In this document: piece after piece, positions 1-8,060 of the stretch | Numbering within the stretch: position 1 is the stretch's first letter | Layout: each line of letters begins with the position of its first letter | Assembly: GCA_024206195.1 (NCBI GenBank) | Contig: JAAGZO010000038.1 | Coordinates: forward strand, 1 to 38,533 | DNA: 38,533 bases | Direction: 5' to 3' | Source of the DNA: a bacterium | GTDB taxonomy: Archaea > Nanoarchaeota > Nanoarchaeia > Woesearchaeales > UBA10216 | The notes under the pieces: generated by a model | Seen by the model: only the letters and a program-made list of their open reading frames with translations | What the model was told of the DNA's origin: nothing | Databases searched by the model: none | Translations under genes and position numbers: made by a program

Positions 1-1
1 G

Positions 2-136
2 TTTGTCGAGGTTGTTTTACTGCCAGAAATGGTAGGGCACTGCCTTGGCGAATTTGCACCAACACGAAGAAGAGTTGCACACCACGCACCAGGAATCGGT
101 GCTACAAGGTCCAGTGCAAGCTTATCGGTGAAGTAA
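2..136 (+). CDS. rps19: Small ribosomal subunit protein uS19, C-terminal part (start outside window)
   Basis: The first 45 codons of the window read in frame 2 as the end of uS19, a 30S head protein that binds 16S rRNA next to uS13. The stretch around [12 protein letters not shown] followed by [15 protein letters not shown] is the characteristic archaeal uS19 ending ([22 protein letters not shown]). The start lies upstream of the window, so the gene is cut by the window edge and not broken. The TAA stop abuts the ATG of uL22 with no gap, as expected in the S10-spc superoperon. Confidence 0.93.
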   Translation, partial: FVEVVLLPEMVGHCLGEFAPTRRRVAHHAPGIGATRSSASLSVK

Positions 137-688
137 ATGGCGTACAAGTACTCAATGAAAACAGGAGAGAAAAATGCGAAAGCTGTTGCAGTAGGCTTGC
201 AAATATCATTCAAGCAATCTGTAGAGATTTGCAGCTTTATCAGAGGCAAAAAACTTTCGACTGGCATTGCAGTACTTGAAAGAGTCATGAAGATGAAAGA
301 AGCAGTTCCTTACAAAAGATTCTGTAAGGGAGGCGTAGGTCACAAGAGCGGAGATCTTGCAGCTGGAAGATACCCTATAAACGCTTCAAAAGAGATAATC
401 AAGGTTTTAAAAAATGTTGAGGCAAATGCCCAGCAAAAAGGACTGAACACAGCAGGACTTGTAATATCAGTCATAAAGGCACAAAAAGGATCAAAATCCT
501 GGCACTATGGCAGACAGAGAAGGAGAAAGATGAAGAGAACACACATTGAGGTGTTTGTTGAAGAAAAAGAAGTGAAAGCAAAGAAACAACCTAAGGTAGA
601 GAAAAAAGCTCCTGAACCTGTTGTTAAAAAGCCTGCTGTACAAAAAGTTACAAAACAGCCTGTTAAGGCAAAAGAGGCTAAGAAATGA
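137..688 (+). CDS. rpl22: Large ribosomal subunit protein uL22
   Basis: This is a 50S protein lining the nascent-peptide exit tunnel. Residues 1-145 match archaeal uL22: an N-terminal YSMK segment, a central YKRFCKGGVGHKSG stretch, and the tunnel-loop region with RRRKMKRTHIEVFV near residues 126-142. From about residue 145 to 183 there is a Lys/Pro/Val-rich tail with repeated VKK, PAVQK and PVKAK units that the core fold does not need. The start directly follows the uS19 stop, and the stop overlaps the uS3 start as ATGA. The length of 183 aa exceeds the usual ~150 because of the tail. Confidence 0.95.
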   Translation: MAYKYSMKTGEKNAKAVAVGLQISFKQSVEICSFIRGKKLSTGIAVLERVMKMKEAVPYKRFCKGGVGHKSGDLAAGRYPINASKEIIKVLKNVEANAQQKGLNTAGLVISVIKAQKGSKSWHYGRQRRRKMKRTHIEVFVEEKEVKAKKQPKVEKKAPEPVVKKPAVQKVTKQPVKAKEAKK

Positions 689-1392
689 TTGAAAGAGAGT
701 TTGTTTCACAAAAAATGAAGGAGTATAAAATACAGGAATTCATATCAGAAAACCTGAGAAATGTAGGGCACAGCCATACAAAGCTACAAAGAACTCCTCT
801 TGGTGAAAAGATAATCATACATGCATCAAGACCTGGACTTGTTGTTGGAAGAAAGGGAGAGAACATCAGCAAGCTAACAAGGACTCTTAAGAAAAGATTT
901 GAACTTGAGAATCCACAGATTGAGATAAGCGAAGTTGAAGATATTAATCTTAATGCTCAGATTGTTGCTGAAAGAATAGCATCATCACTTGAGAGATTCG
1001 GATCAAAGAGATTCAAGGGAGCAATGCACAAGGCAATGGAAGATGTAATGCATGCTGGTGCACTAGGTGTTGAAATCCTTTTATCAGGAAAAGTTCCAAG
1101 CAGTAGAGCACGTTCATGGCGTGTTTACAGTGGTTACTTGAAAAAGTGCGGTGATGTTTCGCTTGGAGTTCACAAGGCTATTGTTTATGCAAAACTCAAG
1201 TCAGGCGTTATAGGCATTAAAGTTAGTATTATGCCACCAGACATAAAGCTGCCTGACAAGATGGAGCTACTTGAAGAAAAAGTAGAAGTTATTGAGGAAA
1301 TAAAAGAAGAACCAAAAAAAGAAGCAGCAAAGCCAAAGGCTTCTGCTAAAACGGTAGACAAGAAAGATGGCGCTAAAGATAAAGGAAATTGA
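685..1392 (+). CDS. rps3: Small ribosomal subunit protein uS3
   Basis: This 30S protein sits at the mRNA entry channel. The N-terminal type II KH domain is visible, with the GXXG loop as GRKG at residues 55-58 inside RPGLVVGRKGENISKL. The C-terminal uS3 domain follows (residues ~95-200, including KGAMHKAMEDVMHAGALGVE and ARSWRVYSGYLKKCG). The last ~30 residues are Lys/Glu/Ala-rich. The ATG overlaps the uL22 stop by 4 nt. The 3' end overlaps uL29 by 26 nt, so the tail codons also carry the uL29 start. Confidence 0.96.
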   Translation: MIEREFVSQKMKEYKIQEFISENLRNVGHSHTKLQRTPLGEKIIIHASRPGLVVGRKGENISKLTRTLKKRFELENPQIEISEVEDINLNAQIVAERIASSLERFGSKRFKGAMHKAMEDVMHAGALGVEILLSGKVPSSRARSWRVYSGYLKKCGDVSLGVHKAIVYAKLKSGVIGIKVSIMPPDIKLPDKMELLEEKVEVIEEIKEEPKKEAAKPKASAKTVDKKDGAKDKGN

Positions 1393-1573
1393 AGGAATGG
1401 AAACTGAGGATCTCAAGCTTAAGCTTGAAGAACTCAGAAAGGAAATGATCAAGAATAGATCACAAGTAGCTTCAGGAACTTCACCAAAGAACCCTGGGCA
1501 AATCAAACAAACAAGAAAGATTATTGCAAGATTATTAACAGTAATAAACAAGAAGGAGAACAAAAAAGCATGA
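1367..1573 (+). CDS. rpl29: Large ribosomal subunit protein uL29
   Basis: This is a 68-residue helical hairpin protein near the exit tunnel. The pattern IEGMETEDLKLKLEELRKEM, followed by the SGTSPKNPGQIKQTRKIIARLLTV segment, is typical of uL29 (L..EL..LR......G...NP..I...RR.IARI.T). The length is normal. The start lies 26 nt inside uS3, and the stop overlaps the next gene as ATGA, so translation is probably coupled in both directions. Confidence 0.94.
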   Translation: MALKIKEIEGMETEDLKLKLEELRKEMIKNRSQVASGTSPKNPGQIKQTRKIIARLLTVINKKENKKA

Positions 1574-1878
1574 GTGAGATATGCTCTACGTGCGGATTGC
1601 CAAAAGATTTGTGCGTATGTGAGACTATAGCGAAAGAAAGTCAGAGAATTAAGATATTTAAGGAGAAGAAAAAGTTCGGAAAGATGAGCACAATTGTTGA
1701 GGGCCTTGACGGAAAGGAACTTGACCTCAAAGAAATATCAAAGAAGCTCAAGAACGAACTTGCGTGCGGAGGAACCGTAAAGGAAGGAAAAATTGAACTC
1801 CAAGGCGCACACTCTACAAAAGTTAAGAAAAGTCTCATACAAATGGGTTTTGCCGCAGACACGATAGACGTAAAATAA
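1570..1878 (+). CDS. Translation initiation factor aIF1 (SUI1 family)
   Basis: This is the archaeal homolog of eIF1/SUI1, which binds the 30S P-site region and supports start-codon fidelity. The N-terminus has four cysteines (5, 8, 15, 17; CSTC...CVC), a possible zinc site seen in archaeal SUI1 proteins. The SUI1 fold follows: the basic loop KKKFGKMSTIVEGLD, LKKLKNELACGGTVKEG and IELQG with a C-terminal helix. Its place between uL29 and Rnp1 is the classic archaeal arrangement. It overlaps uL29 by 4 nt and is followed 4 nt later by rnp1. Confidence 0.93.
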   Translation: MSEICSTCGLPKDLCVCETIAKESQRIKIFKEKKKFGKMSTIVEGLDGKELDLKEISKKLKNELACGGTVKEGKIELQGAHSTKVKKSLIQMGFAADTIDVK

Positions 1879-1882
1879 AAAG

Positions 1883-2149
1883 ATGATGTTGAAGGATATC
1901 ATAAAAGGAGAATTCATAGGTGTTAATATAGAGATCAGCGATTCAAAAAACAAAAGCGACATCGGCATGAAAGGACAAATTGTCGATGAAACGAAAAACA
2001 CGCTCATAATAAAAACAGAGGAAGGAAAAAAGACGATATTCAAAGACAGGTGCACCATAGACGTTTTGTTGCCTGAACAAAGGTTGAGGCTCGAAGCAGG
2101 CGTTTTGTGTGGAAGGCCTGAAGAAAGAATAAGGATGAAAAAAAAATGA
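1883..2149 (+). CDS. rnp1: RNase P protein component 1 (Rpp29/Pop4 family)
   Basis: This is a small Sm-like beta-barrel subunit of archaeal RNase P, which removes 5' leaders from pre-tRNAs. Recognisable parts are GEFIGVNIEISDSKN, GMKGQIVDETKNTLIIKTEEG and the C-terminal helix with RPEERIRMKKK. The position between aIF1 and uS17 is diagnostic. There are two adjacent ATG codons (1883 and 1886), and either could initiate. The stop overlaps the uS17 ATG by 4 nt. Confidence 0.92.
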   Translation: MMLKDIIKGEFIGVNIEISDSKNKSDIGMKGQIVDETKNTLIIKTEEGKKTIFKDRCTIDVLLPEQRLRLEAGVLCGRPEERIRMKKK

Positions 2150-2445
2150 CGAAAAAAGTTGAATGCGAAGACCCGAATTGTCCGTTTCACGGAAGCATAG
2201 CAATTCGAGGAAGAAGCTTTGTCGGAACAGTTATCTCAGCAAAGATGACCAAGACAGTTAGCATAGAATTTGAAAGAAAGTACTTTGTAAAGAAGTATGA
2301 AAGATTTGAGAAGAGAAGATCGAGAATCAAAGCACATAATCCTGATTGTATTGCAGCTGAAGAAGGAGATATTGTTAAAATTAAGGAATGTAAACCTCTC
2401 AGCAAGACAAAGAAATTCATAGTTATTGAAAAGGTGAAAGCATAA
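2146..2445 (+). CDS. rps17: Small ribosomal subunit protein uS17
   Basis: This is a primary 16S rRNA-binding OB-fold protein. The archaeal N-terminal CEDPNCPFHG segment (Cys7, Cys12) is present, then RGRSFVGTVISAKMTKTVSIEFERK and the loop YERFEKRRSRIKAHNP, followed by EGDIVKIKECKPLSKTKKFIV. The length of 99 aa is normal for archaea. It overlaps rnp1 by 4 nt and is followed by uL14 after one base. Confidence 0.95.
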   Translation: MTKKVECEDPNCPFHGSIAIRGRSFVGTVISAKMTKTVSIEFERKYFVKKYERFEKRRSRIKAHNPDCIAAEEGDIVKIKECKPLSKTKKFIVIEKVKA

Positions 2446-2446
2446 A

Positions 2447-2848
2447 ATGCAGGCTATAAAAGCAAAAGTTACAAAGGGACTTAACATAGGTAGTCAAGTT
2501 TACACCTGTGATAACTCCGGTGCGAAGTTAATCAGAATTACTTCAAAGAAAAGAGGCAAAACAGTATCGGGAAGAATTCCTGGAGTAGGTGTCGGTGACC
2601 TTATCATGGCATCTGTAAGAAAGGGAGACCCTGAGATGAGAAAGCAGGTTGTATTTGCAGTTGTTGTAAGGCAAAAAAGATCCTATAGAAGGCCTAGCGG
2701 AGAACGCATAAAGTTCGAAGACAATGCTGCAGTTGTATTAAAGGATGACAAGGGAAACCCAAAAGGAACAATCTTCAAAGGACCAATAGCAAAGGAGGCT
2801 TGCGAAAGATGGCCAGGTGTGGCTAAGCTTGCAAGCATAATTGTGTGA
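2447..2848 (+). CDS. rpl14: Large ribosomal subunit protein uL14
   Basis: This is a highly conserved 50S protein at the factor-binding intersubunit face. Visible hallmarks are VYTCDNSGAKLIRI, GVGVGDLIMASVRKG, the basic loop RRPSGERIKFEDNAAVVL, and KGTIFKGPIAKEACERWPGVAKLASIIV at the C-terminus. At 133 aa it is the typical archaeal length. The ATG sits one base after the uS17 stop. Confidence 0.96.
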   Translation: MQAIKAKVTKGLNIGSQVYTCDNSGAKLIRITSKKRGKTVSGRIPGVGVGDLIMASVRKGDPEMRKQVVFAVVVRQKRSYRRPSGERIKFEDNAAVVLKDDKGNPKGTIFKGPIAKEACERWPGVAKLASIIV

Positions 2849-2853
2849 TCAAA

Positions 2854-3234
2854 ATGGATTTTTCAACAACATGGAAGAGCAGTAAAAAACCAGGAAAGCA
2901 GCGTAAATACAGGTATAATGCTCCACTCCATGTAAAACAGAAGCTAATGGGTGCTCATCTTTCAAAAGATCTTCGAACAAAATACGGTAAAAGAACCGTA
3001 CGCGTAAAGAAGGGAGACACTGTAAAGGTTTTAAGAGGAAAATTCAAGGGAAAGAGCGGCAAGATTGAAAGAATCGATCTGAAGAGCAGCAAGATATACA
3101 TTACTGGAATAGATGTTACAAAAAGGGACGGAACAAAAGCGTTTTGTTCTATTGATCCATCAAATGTCATAATTACAGAACTCGATCTTGATGACAAGAA
3201 ACGAGAAAAATCAATTAAAAGGAAACAAAAATGA
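2854..3234 (+). CDS. rpl24: Large ribosomal subunit protein uL24
   Basis: This is an assembly-initiating 50S protein with a KOW domain (residues ~50-95 with KGDTVKVLRGKFKGKSGKI). The N-terminal QRKYRYNAPLHVKQK is characteristic of archaeal uL24. Two starts are possible: GTG 2845 (overlapping the uL14 stop) and ATG 2854. I prefer ATG 2854 because the GTGATC just before it matches the anti-Shine-Dalgarno end of 16S rRNA at short spacing. The alternative would add only MIK. The stop overlaps eS4 by 4 nt. Confidence 0.93.
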   Translation: MDFSTTWKSSKKPGKQRKYRYNAPLHVKQKLMGAHLSKDLRTKYGKRTVRVKKGDTVKVLRGKFKGKSGKIERIDLKSSKIYITGIDVTKRDGTKAFCSIDPSNVIITELDLDDKKREKSIKRKQK

Positions 3235-3923
3235 AGAGCCACTTAAAAAGATTATCAGTGCCTAAGAGCTGGCACATACAAAAGAAGGGTTTGACGTTTG
3301 TTACCAGGCCATTGCCTGGAGCACACTCACTGAGTGCAGGTATGACCCTTTCAGTAATACTGAAAGAAATGCTGAAATATGCATGGACAATGAAAGAAGT
3401 AAAGCAACTTCTTCAGACAAAAACTTTGCTTATTGATGGCAAGAGAACGAAAGAACCAAAGACCATTGTAGGTCTCATGGATACTATAGAACTGCCTGAA
3501 ACAAAGGAATACTATAGAATGTTAATAAACAAAAAGAGCAGACTTTGCTTAATATCTGTTAAGAAAGAAGAGGCAGAGATCAAGCCATGCAAGATTACTG
3601 GAAAATCCGCGATAAAGAAGGGCAAATCCCAGATAAACACACATGACGGAAGAACTGTACTTGCAGATAAGAATGATTACAAGGTTGGAGACACACTTAT
3701 CTTGAAGGTTCCTGGACAGGAAATAAGCTCACACATAAAGCTTGAGAAAGGGGCTGTTGTTTTCCTTGTAGACGGAAAGTACACAGGAGAAACATGTGTT
3801 GTAGAGAATATCAAAGGTAAAGATATCACACTCAAATTAGGAACAGAAGTCATAGAGACACTGAAGGAGTTTGCTTTTGTCATTGGAAAAGGCAAACCAG
3901 TAATTAATGTGAAGATAGAATGA
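3231..3923 (+). CDS. rps4e: Small ribosomal subunit protein eS4
   Basis: This is an archaeal/eukaryotic-type 30S protein with no bacterial counterpart. The N-terminus LKRLSVPKSWHIQKKG is diagnostic. An S4-type RNA-binding segment follows (MKEVKQLLQTKTLLIDGKRTKEP, ~residues 54-76). After it comes the central domain with THDGRTVLADKNDYKVGDTL and a C-terminal KOW-like part (GKYTGETCVVENIKG). The length of 230 aa is normal. It overlaps both neighbours by 4 nt. Confidence 0.95.
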   Translation: MKSHLKRLSVPKSWHIQKKGLTFVTRPLPGAHSLSAGMTLSVILKEMLKYAWTMKEVKQLLQTKTLLIDGKRTKEPKTIVGLMDTIELPETKEYYRMLINKKSRLCLISVKKEEAEIKPCKITGKSAIKKGKSQINTHDGRTVLADKNDYKVGDTLILKVPGQEISSHIKLEKGAVVFLVDGKYTGETCVVENIKGKDITLKLGTEVIETLKEFAFVIGKGKPVINVKIE

Positions 3924-4432
3924 ATTTAATGAAAAACATACGGATAGAGAAGGTTACCCTAAACATAGGTGCAGGAAAGGATGCTGCAAAACTGGAAAAG
4001 GGAATCAGGCTAATCAAGAATATAACAGGCATAACACCTGTAAAGACATTCACAAACAAAAGAATACCTGGATGGGGACTAAGACCAGGACTGCCTATTG
4101 GCTGCAGAATCACACTAAGAAAAAAAGCAGCTAGAGAGCTTCTTTCAAGACTTTTACAGGCAAAGGATAATGTTTTACAGGAAGGCCAGTTTGATAACGA
4201 AGGAAATATTGCATTTGGAATACCTGAGTATATAGACATACCAGGTGTTAGTTACGATCCTGACATTGGAATCATGGGACTTCAGGTTTGTGTTACACTT
4301 GAAAGACCTGGATTCAGGCTTAAGAAGAGGCATGTTAAGAAGAAGAGCCTGCCTGGATGCCATAGGATAAGAAAAAATGAAACAATAGAATTCGTAAAAA
4401 ACGAGTTCAAGGTTAAACTTGGTGAAGAATAA
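3920..4432 (+). CDS. rpl5: Large ribosomal subunit protein uL5
   Basis: This is a 5S rRNA-associated protein of the central protuberance. It shows [42 protein letters not shown] and [20 protein letters not shown], all typical of archaeal uL5. An in-frame Met at residue 4 (3929) is an alternative start, but the 3920 ATG overlaps the eS4 stop in the ATGA manner used throughout this operon. The length of 170 aa is usual. The stop shares one base with the uS14 start. Confidence 0.95.
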   Translation: MNLMKNIRIEKVTLNIGAGKDAAKLEKGIRLIKNITGITPVKTFTNKRIPGWGLRPGLPIGCRITLRKKAARELLSRLLQAKDNVLQEGQFDNEGNIAFGIPEYIDIPGVSYDPDIGIMGLQVCVTLERPGFRLKKRHVKKKSLPGCHRIRKNETIEFVKNEFKVKLGEE

Positions 4433-4662
4433 TGACAGTAAGCTCATACAAAAAGATGTTTAAGCAATTGAAGGCAAAGCCTGTCAAGCTTAATCGCTAT
4501 ATCAAACACAACAAGCCAAAAGAAAGAAAGAATAGTGTAGAACAAAAAAGATGTGTAAGATGCGGTAATACTCGCGGACATATAAGCAAATATGGTTTGC
4601 ATCTCTGCAGAAGATGTTTCAGAGAGATTGCAACAAAGATAGGATTCAAGAAGTATGATTAG
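4432..4662 (+). CDS. rps14: Small ribosomal subunit protein uS14, zinc-ribbon form
   Basis: This is a 30S head protein. Four cysteines at residues 41, 44, 59 and 62 (CVRC...CRRC) form the zinc-binding uS14 core, followed by [14 protein letters not shown] at the C-terminus. At 76 aa it is longer than the ~55-residue archaeal norm because of a basic N-terminal extension. A shorter product could start at the Met at residue 9. The start overlaps the uL5 stop by one base (TAATG). Confidence 0.93.
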   Translation: MTVSSYKKMFKQLKAKPVKLNRYIKHNKPKERKNSVEQKRCVRCGNTRGHISKYGLHLCRRCFREIATKIGFKKYD

Positions 4663-4670
4663 GTGAAAAA

Positions 4671-5060
4671 ATGCTGAATGACCCACTAGCAAATGCATTA
4701 TCAGTGATAATGAATGCAGAAAAGATTGGAAAAGAAGAATGTATGATCAAACCTATCTCCAAAACTATAAAGAAGGTACTTGCTATAATGAATGAAAATA
4801 CTTATGTTGGTACTGCAAAAGAGATTGAAGACGGAAGAGGAAATGTCCTAACTGTAAGTCTACTTGGAAAGGTTAACAAGTGCGGCGCTGTAAAGCCAAG
4901 ATACTCAATAAAGAAGGATAACTTCGAAAGATTTGAGAAGAGATTCCTTCCTGCAAAAGACTTTGGAATACTTATTGTATCAACATCAAAAGGATTAATG
5001 ACAAATGATGAAGCAAAGAAAAAAGGAATAGGAGGTGTGCTGATTGCCTATTGTTACTAA
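4671..5060 (+). CDS. rps8: Small ribosomal subunit protein uS8
   Basis: This is a 16S rRNA-binding assembly protein. It begins MLNDPLANALSVIMNAEKIG and ends with the conserved GILIVSTSKGLMTNDEAKKKGIGGVLIAYCY. The length of 129 aa is normal. AGGTGA stands four bases before the ATG, a clear Shine-Dalgarno that supports this start. The C-terminal codons contain the Shine-Dalgarno and TTG start of uL6 (17 nt overlap). Confidence 0.95.
   Translation: MLNDPLANALSVIMNAEKIGKEECMIKPISKTIKKVLAIMNENTYVGTAKEIEDGRGNVLTVSLLGKVNKCGAVKPRYSIKKDNFERFEKRFLPAKDFGILIVSTSKGLMTNDEAKKKGIGGVLIAYCY
5031..5037 (+). promoter_or_regulatory. Shine-Dalgarno that sets the TTG start of uL6
   Basis: GGAGGTG is a near-complete match to the 16S anti-SD. 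It lies inside the uS8 coding sequence, six bases before TTG 5044. It decides the uL6 start, since no ATG is available nearby. Confidence 0.75.
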
Positions 5061-5610
5061 GAAGGAAAAGAAAGGTCTTTCCGAGAAAATCAAGCTACCT
5101 GAAGGAATGCAAGCTGAGGTAAAAGATGACATGGTTTGCATAAAGGGAGCTAAAGGAGAGGCAAAAAAGAACCTTGTTAGTGTAGGAGTAGCCATCGAAG
5201 TTAAAGATTCAATGATTTTTGTTTCATCAAAAAAGAACTCAAAGAGAGAACGAAAGGTTGTAAAAAGTTTTACATCACACATCAAGAACCTTGTTAAGGG
5301 TGCTGAAAAGGGTTATGTTTACAAACTTAAGATATGTGCAGGCCACTTCCCAATGACTGTAACTGTTAGTGGCAAGGAAATCATTATTAAGAATTATCTT
5401 GGAGAAAAAACACCAAGGAAACACACTATACCAGAAGGTGCAAGTGTTAAGGTCGAGGGAAGCGAGATTGTTGTTGAGGGAGTTGACAAAGAAATTGTTT
5501 CACAGTGCGCTGCCTCTATTGAACAGGTCTCAAAAAGATCAAACTACGACCGAAGAATTTTCCAGGACGGAATATTCATAATCAAAAAGGATGAAAAGGA
5601 GATTGCATAA
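5044..5610 (+). CDS. rpl6: Large ribosomal subunit protein uL6 (TTG start)
   Basis: This is a 50S protein near the sarcin-ricin loop and the factor-binding site. It has two tandem uL6 repeats. The first contains VCIKGAKGEAKKNLV, and the second contains VTVSGKEIIIKNYLGEKTPRKHTIPEGASVKVEGSEIVVEG followed by the RSNYDRRIFQDGIF ending. The length of 188 aa is normal. Initiation is at TTG, backed by the strong SD GGAGGTG and a 17-nt overlap with uS8. The first internal ATG would remove about 20 residues. Confidence 0.93.
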   Translation: MPIVTKKEKKGLSEKIKLPEGMQAEVKDDMVCIKGAKGEAKKNLVSVGVAIEVKDSMIFVSSKKNSKRERKVVKSFTSHIKNLVKGAEKGYVYKLKICAGHFPMTVTVSGKEIIIKNYLGEKTPRKHTIPEGASVKVEGSEIVVEGVDKEIVSQCAASIEQVSKRSNYDRRIFQDGIFIIKKDEKEIA

Positions 5611-5611
5611 A

Positions 5612-6181
5612 ATGGACAAAGACGCATTAGTTAAGATGAGAAACGCTTTGAAGAAAAAGAAGCCGTCTTTTAAGAAACATGACTCTCACAAAAGAAAAGA
5701 ACTCCCACAGAAGTGGAGAAAGCCAAAGGGACTTCATGCAAAGATGAGGCTTGGCAAAAAGGGCTATCCAAGATGCGTTGCTGTTGGATTCGGCTCACCA
5801 AAAGCAGTAAAAGGACTAACTAAGGACGGAATGATAAGTGTTGTTATTAGTTCAGTTAATGATATTCAGAATATTGATCCAAAAACTCAAGTTGTTGTTA
5901 TTGCAAAGAATGTTGGCCTAAGAAAAAAGGTTGATATTGTAAAAAAGGCAATCGAAGCAAAGCTGAAGATAAGCAATCTTAAGAAGCCTGAAGAGTTTTT
6001 GAATAAAGTACAGGCAGAGATTGATAAGAAGCGTGCTGAGAAAAAGAAGGCGCTTGAGAAGGAAAAAACAAAGAAGAAAGACGCCGCACCTAAGAAAAAG
6101 CCTGAAGAAAAACTCAGCGAAGAAGATGAGAAAAAGGCTGAAAAGAAGGAGAAGGACAAGCTACTAACAAAGAAGAGCTAA
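5612..6181 (+). CDS. rpl32e: Large ribosomal subunit protein eL32
   Basis: This is an archaeal/eukaryotic 50S protein. The core is at residues ~20-130: KKKPSFKKHDSHKRKELPQKWRKPKG, KGYPRCVAVGFGSPKAVKGL and a C-terminal Rossmann-like half. I chose ATG 5612, just after the uL6 stop, over the upstream in-frame ATG 5591 inside uL6, because AAGGAG at 5596-5601 is well spaced for it. The last ~65 residues are almost pure Lys/Glu/Ala, predicted helical or disordered, making the protein (189 aa) longer than typical archaeal eL32. Confidence 0.92.
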   Translation: MDKDALVKMRNALKKKKPSFKKHDSHKRKELPQKWRKPKGLHAKMRLGKKGYPRCVAVGFGSPKAVKGLTKDGMISVVISSVNDIQNIDPKTQVVVIAKNVGLRKKVDIVKKAIEAKLKISNLKKPEEFLNKVQAEIDKKRAEKKKALEKEKTKKKDAAPKKKPEEKLSEEDEKKAEKKEKDKLLTKKS

Positions 6182-6182
6182 A

Positions 6183-6635
6183 ATGATGCTTAAATCACAA
6201 AAACGGATTGCTGCACAATTGATGAAGTGTTCACCAAAGAGAGTTATCTTTGACTCAGAACGTCTTACAGACATAAAAGAAGCAATAACCAAGCTGGACA
6301 TAAAGGCACTTATTGGACAGGGTGTAATAACCAAAAAGCCAGTGAAGTCCGTTTCAAGATCACGAGTCAGAAAAATGCTGGTTCAAAAAAGAAAGAGAAG
6401 GCAAAGTGGCGCAGGTTCTAAAAAGGGAAAGAGCACTGCAAGACTTCCAAAAAAGAAAAGATGGATGGGTACAATAAGGCTTCAAAGAGCATTCCTCGAC
6501 GAGTTACGTGAAAAGGGAATTATTTCAAAGAGTAACTATAGGCAATTATACCTAAAGGCGAAGGGCGGCTATTTCAGAAGCAAGAGACATATAAAGTTGT
6601 ACCTTGACGAAAGAAAGTTGATTGAGAAAAAATGA
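6183..6635 (+). CDS. rpl19e: Large ribosomal subunit protein eL19
   Basis: This is a mostly helical archaeal/eukaryotic 50S protein that forms an intersubunit bridge. Visible hallmarks are LKSQKRIAAQLMKCSPKRVIFD, SRSRVRKMLVQKRKRRQSGAGSKKGK and LREKGIISKSNYRQLYLKAKGGYFRSKRHIKLY. The length of 150 aa is normal. Two adjacent ATGs (6183 and 6186) are possible starts. The stop overlaps uL18 by 4 nt. Confidence 0.95.
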   Translation: MMLKSQKRIAAQLMKCSPKRVIFDSERLTDIKEAITKLDIKALIGQGVITKKPVKSVSRSRVRKMLVQKRKRRQSGAGSKKGKSTARLPKKKRWMGTIRLQRAFLDELREKGIISKSNYRQLYLKAKGGYFRSKRHIKLYLDERKLIEKK

Positions 6636-7237
6636 AACCTACATATGCTTTAAAATTCAGAAGGAAAAGAGAAGGCAGAACTAATTATAAGAAGCGACTG
6701 AAGCTGCTGCTTTCAAACAAACCAAGGATTGTTATAAGAAAATCACTAAAGAATATGAATGCTCAGATAGCTATCTATGAACCAAATGGAGACAAGATAG
6801 TTGCATCAGCAAACAGTGCTGAGCTGAAAAAATATGGATGGAATTTTTCAGGAGGCAACATAGCAGCTGCATATCTTACAGGCATTCTTCTTGCTGTAAA
6901 GGCAAAAAAGACCAATGTAAAAGATGGTGTAGTTGACATCGGATTCACACCATCAGTAATGGGTTCCAGGACTTATGCTACACTAAAGGGCATAATTGAC
7001 GCTGGAAACATCCAAGTAGCATGTTCAGAAAAAGTCTTTCCAAAGGATGAGAGAATAAAGGGAGCACATATAAGCACATATGCAAAGGCTCTTGAAGGAC
7101 AGAAGGAAAGATTTGAAAAACAGTTCAGCAAATACATCAAGGCTGGGGCAAACCCTAAAGCACTTGACGCTGATTTTGAAAAAACAAAAAATAGCATACT
7201 AAAGGAAAATGGTAAAACCGAAAAATCAAAAAACTGA
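6632..7237 (+). CDS. rpl18: Large ribosomal subunit protein uL18
   Basis: This is a 5S rRNA-binding protein of the central protuberance. It shows KFRRKREGRTNYKKRLKLLLSNKPRIVIRKS at the N-terminus, then IAAAYLTGILLAVKAK, VVDIGFTPSVMGSRTYATLKG and KDERIKGAHISTYAKAL, all typical of the archaeal/eukaryotic (L5e-like) form. The length is 201 aa. The 3' end overlaps uS5 by 29 nt, so the Lys-rich tail shares DNA with the uS5 N-terminus. Confidence 0.94.
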   Translation: MKPTYALKFRRKREGRTNYKKRLKLLLSNKPRIVIRKSLKNMNAQIAIYEPNGDKIVASANSAELKKYGWNFSGGNIAAAYLTGILLAVKAKKTNVKDGVVDIGFTPSVMGSRTYATLKGIIDAGNIQVACSEKVFPKDERIKGAHISTYAKALEGQKERFEKQFSKYIKAGANPKALDADFEKTKNSILKENGKTEKSKN

Positions 7238-8060
7238 GAAAAGGGGCGAAAGACCTAAGAAAAAATTCGCACCTAGAGATCCTAGAGAAGTTCAAAAAAA
7301 GACTTTTGACAAAGAGTCCTGGAAACCTAGAACAGGAATAGGTTTAAAAGTAAAGAAAGGAGAAATAACAAATATAGATGAAATCCTAGACGCTGGCGAT
7401 AAGATTCTTGAGCCAGAAATCGTTGATGTTCTACTTCCAGACGCAAATTCAGACCTATTGATGGTTGGTCAAGCAAAAGGAAAGTTTGGTGGGGGCCAGA
7501 GAAGGGTCTTCAGACAGACACAAAAGAAAACCAATGAAGGAAACAAGCCAAGTTTCGCAACCTTTGTTGTATTAGGAAACAATAATGGTTACGTTGGAAT
7601 AGGTTATGGAAAATCAAGAGAAACTGTTCCAGCAAGAGAAAAGGCTATAAGGAATTCAAAGCTTAATGTTATGAAAATCAGAAGAGGGTGTGGAAGCTGG
7701 CAGTGCGGATGCAATGAGCCACACACAATCCCATATAATATTGAAGGAAAGTGCGGCTCTGTAAAGCTAAAGCTTATGCCTGCACCAAAGGGAACCGGAC
7801 TCTGTGTTGAAAAGGAGTGCCAAAAGATACTTGCTGCCGCAGGTATCAAAGATGTATGGTCCCATGCAGCAGGTCAAACAAGAACAAAGATCAACCTGCT
7901 AAAGGCATGCATAGATGCATTGAGCAACCTTTCATTCACAAAGGTACATACTAATCATTTCAAAATACTTGGCATAGCAGACGGAGCTGTGACAAAGAAA
8001 GAAGAAGAAAAAGAACCTGAAGTAATAGCAGAAGCAATCGTGGAGAAGAAAGATGAGTGA
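7209..8060 (+). CDS. rps5: Small ribosomal subunit protein uS5
   Basis: This is a 30S protein at the mRNA entrance involved in decoding fidelity. The double-stranded RNA-binding domain is at residues ~95-165 (KGKFGGGQRRVFRQTQKKTNEGNKPSFATFVVLGNNNGYVGIGYGKSRE), then the C-terminal S5 domain with KLMPAPKGTGLCVEKECQKILAAAGIKDVWSHAAGQTRT. An N-terminal Lys-rich stretch and a Glu/Lys-rich C-terminus bring it to 283 aa, somewhat longer than usual. It overlaps uL30 by 8 nt. Confidence 0.95.
   Translation: MVKPKNQKTEKRGERPKKKFAPRDPREVQKKTFDKESWKPRTGIGLKVKKGEITNIDEILDAGDKILEPEIVDVLLPDANSDLLMVGQAKGKFGGGQRRVFRQTQKKTNEGNKPSFATFVVLGNNNGYVGIGYGKSRETVPAREKAIRNSKLNVMKIRRGCGSWQCGCNEPHTIPYNIEGKCGSVKLKLMPAPKGTGLCVEKECQKILAAAGIKDVWSHAAGQTRTKINLLKACIDALSNLSFTKVHTNHFKILGIADGAVTKKEEEKEPEVIAEAIVEKKDE

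Noticed and set aside
1738..2190. 150-codon minus-strand frame over aIF1, rnp1 and uS17
   Set aside because: It is antisense to three well-supported genes and Phe/Ser/Leu-rich in the manner of shadow frames.
5591..5611. Upstream in-frame ATG as the eL32 start
   Set aside because: It lies within the end of uL6 and precedes the AAGGAG site; the ATG at 5612 has proper SD spacing and the usual eL32 N-terminus.
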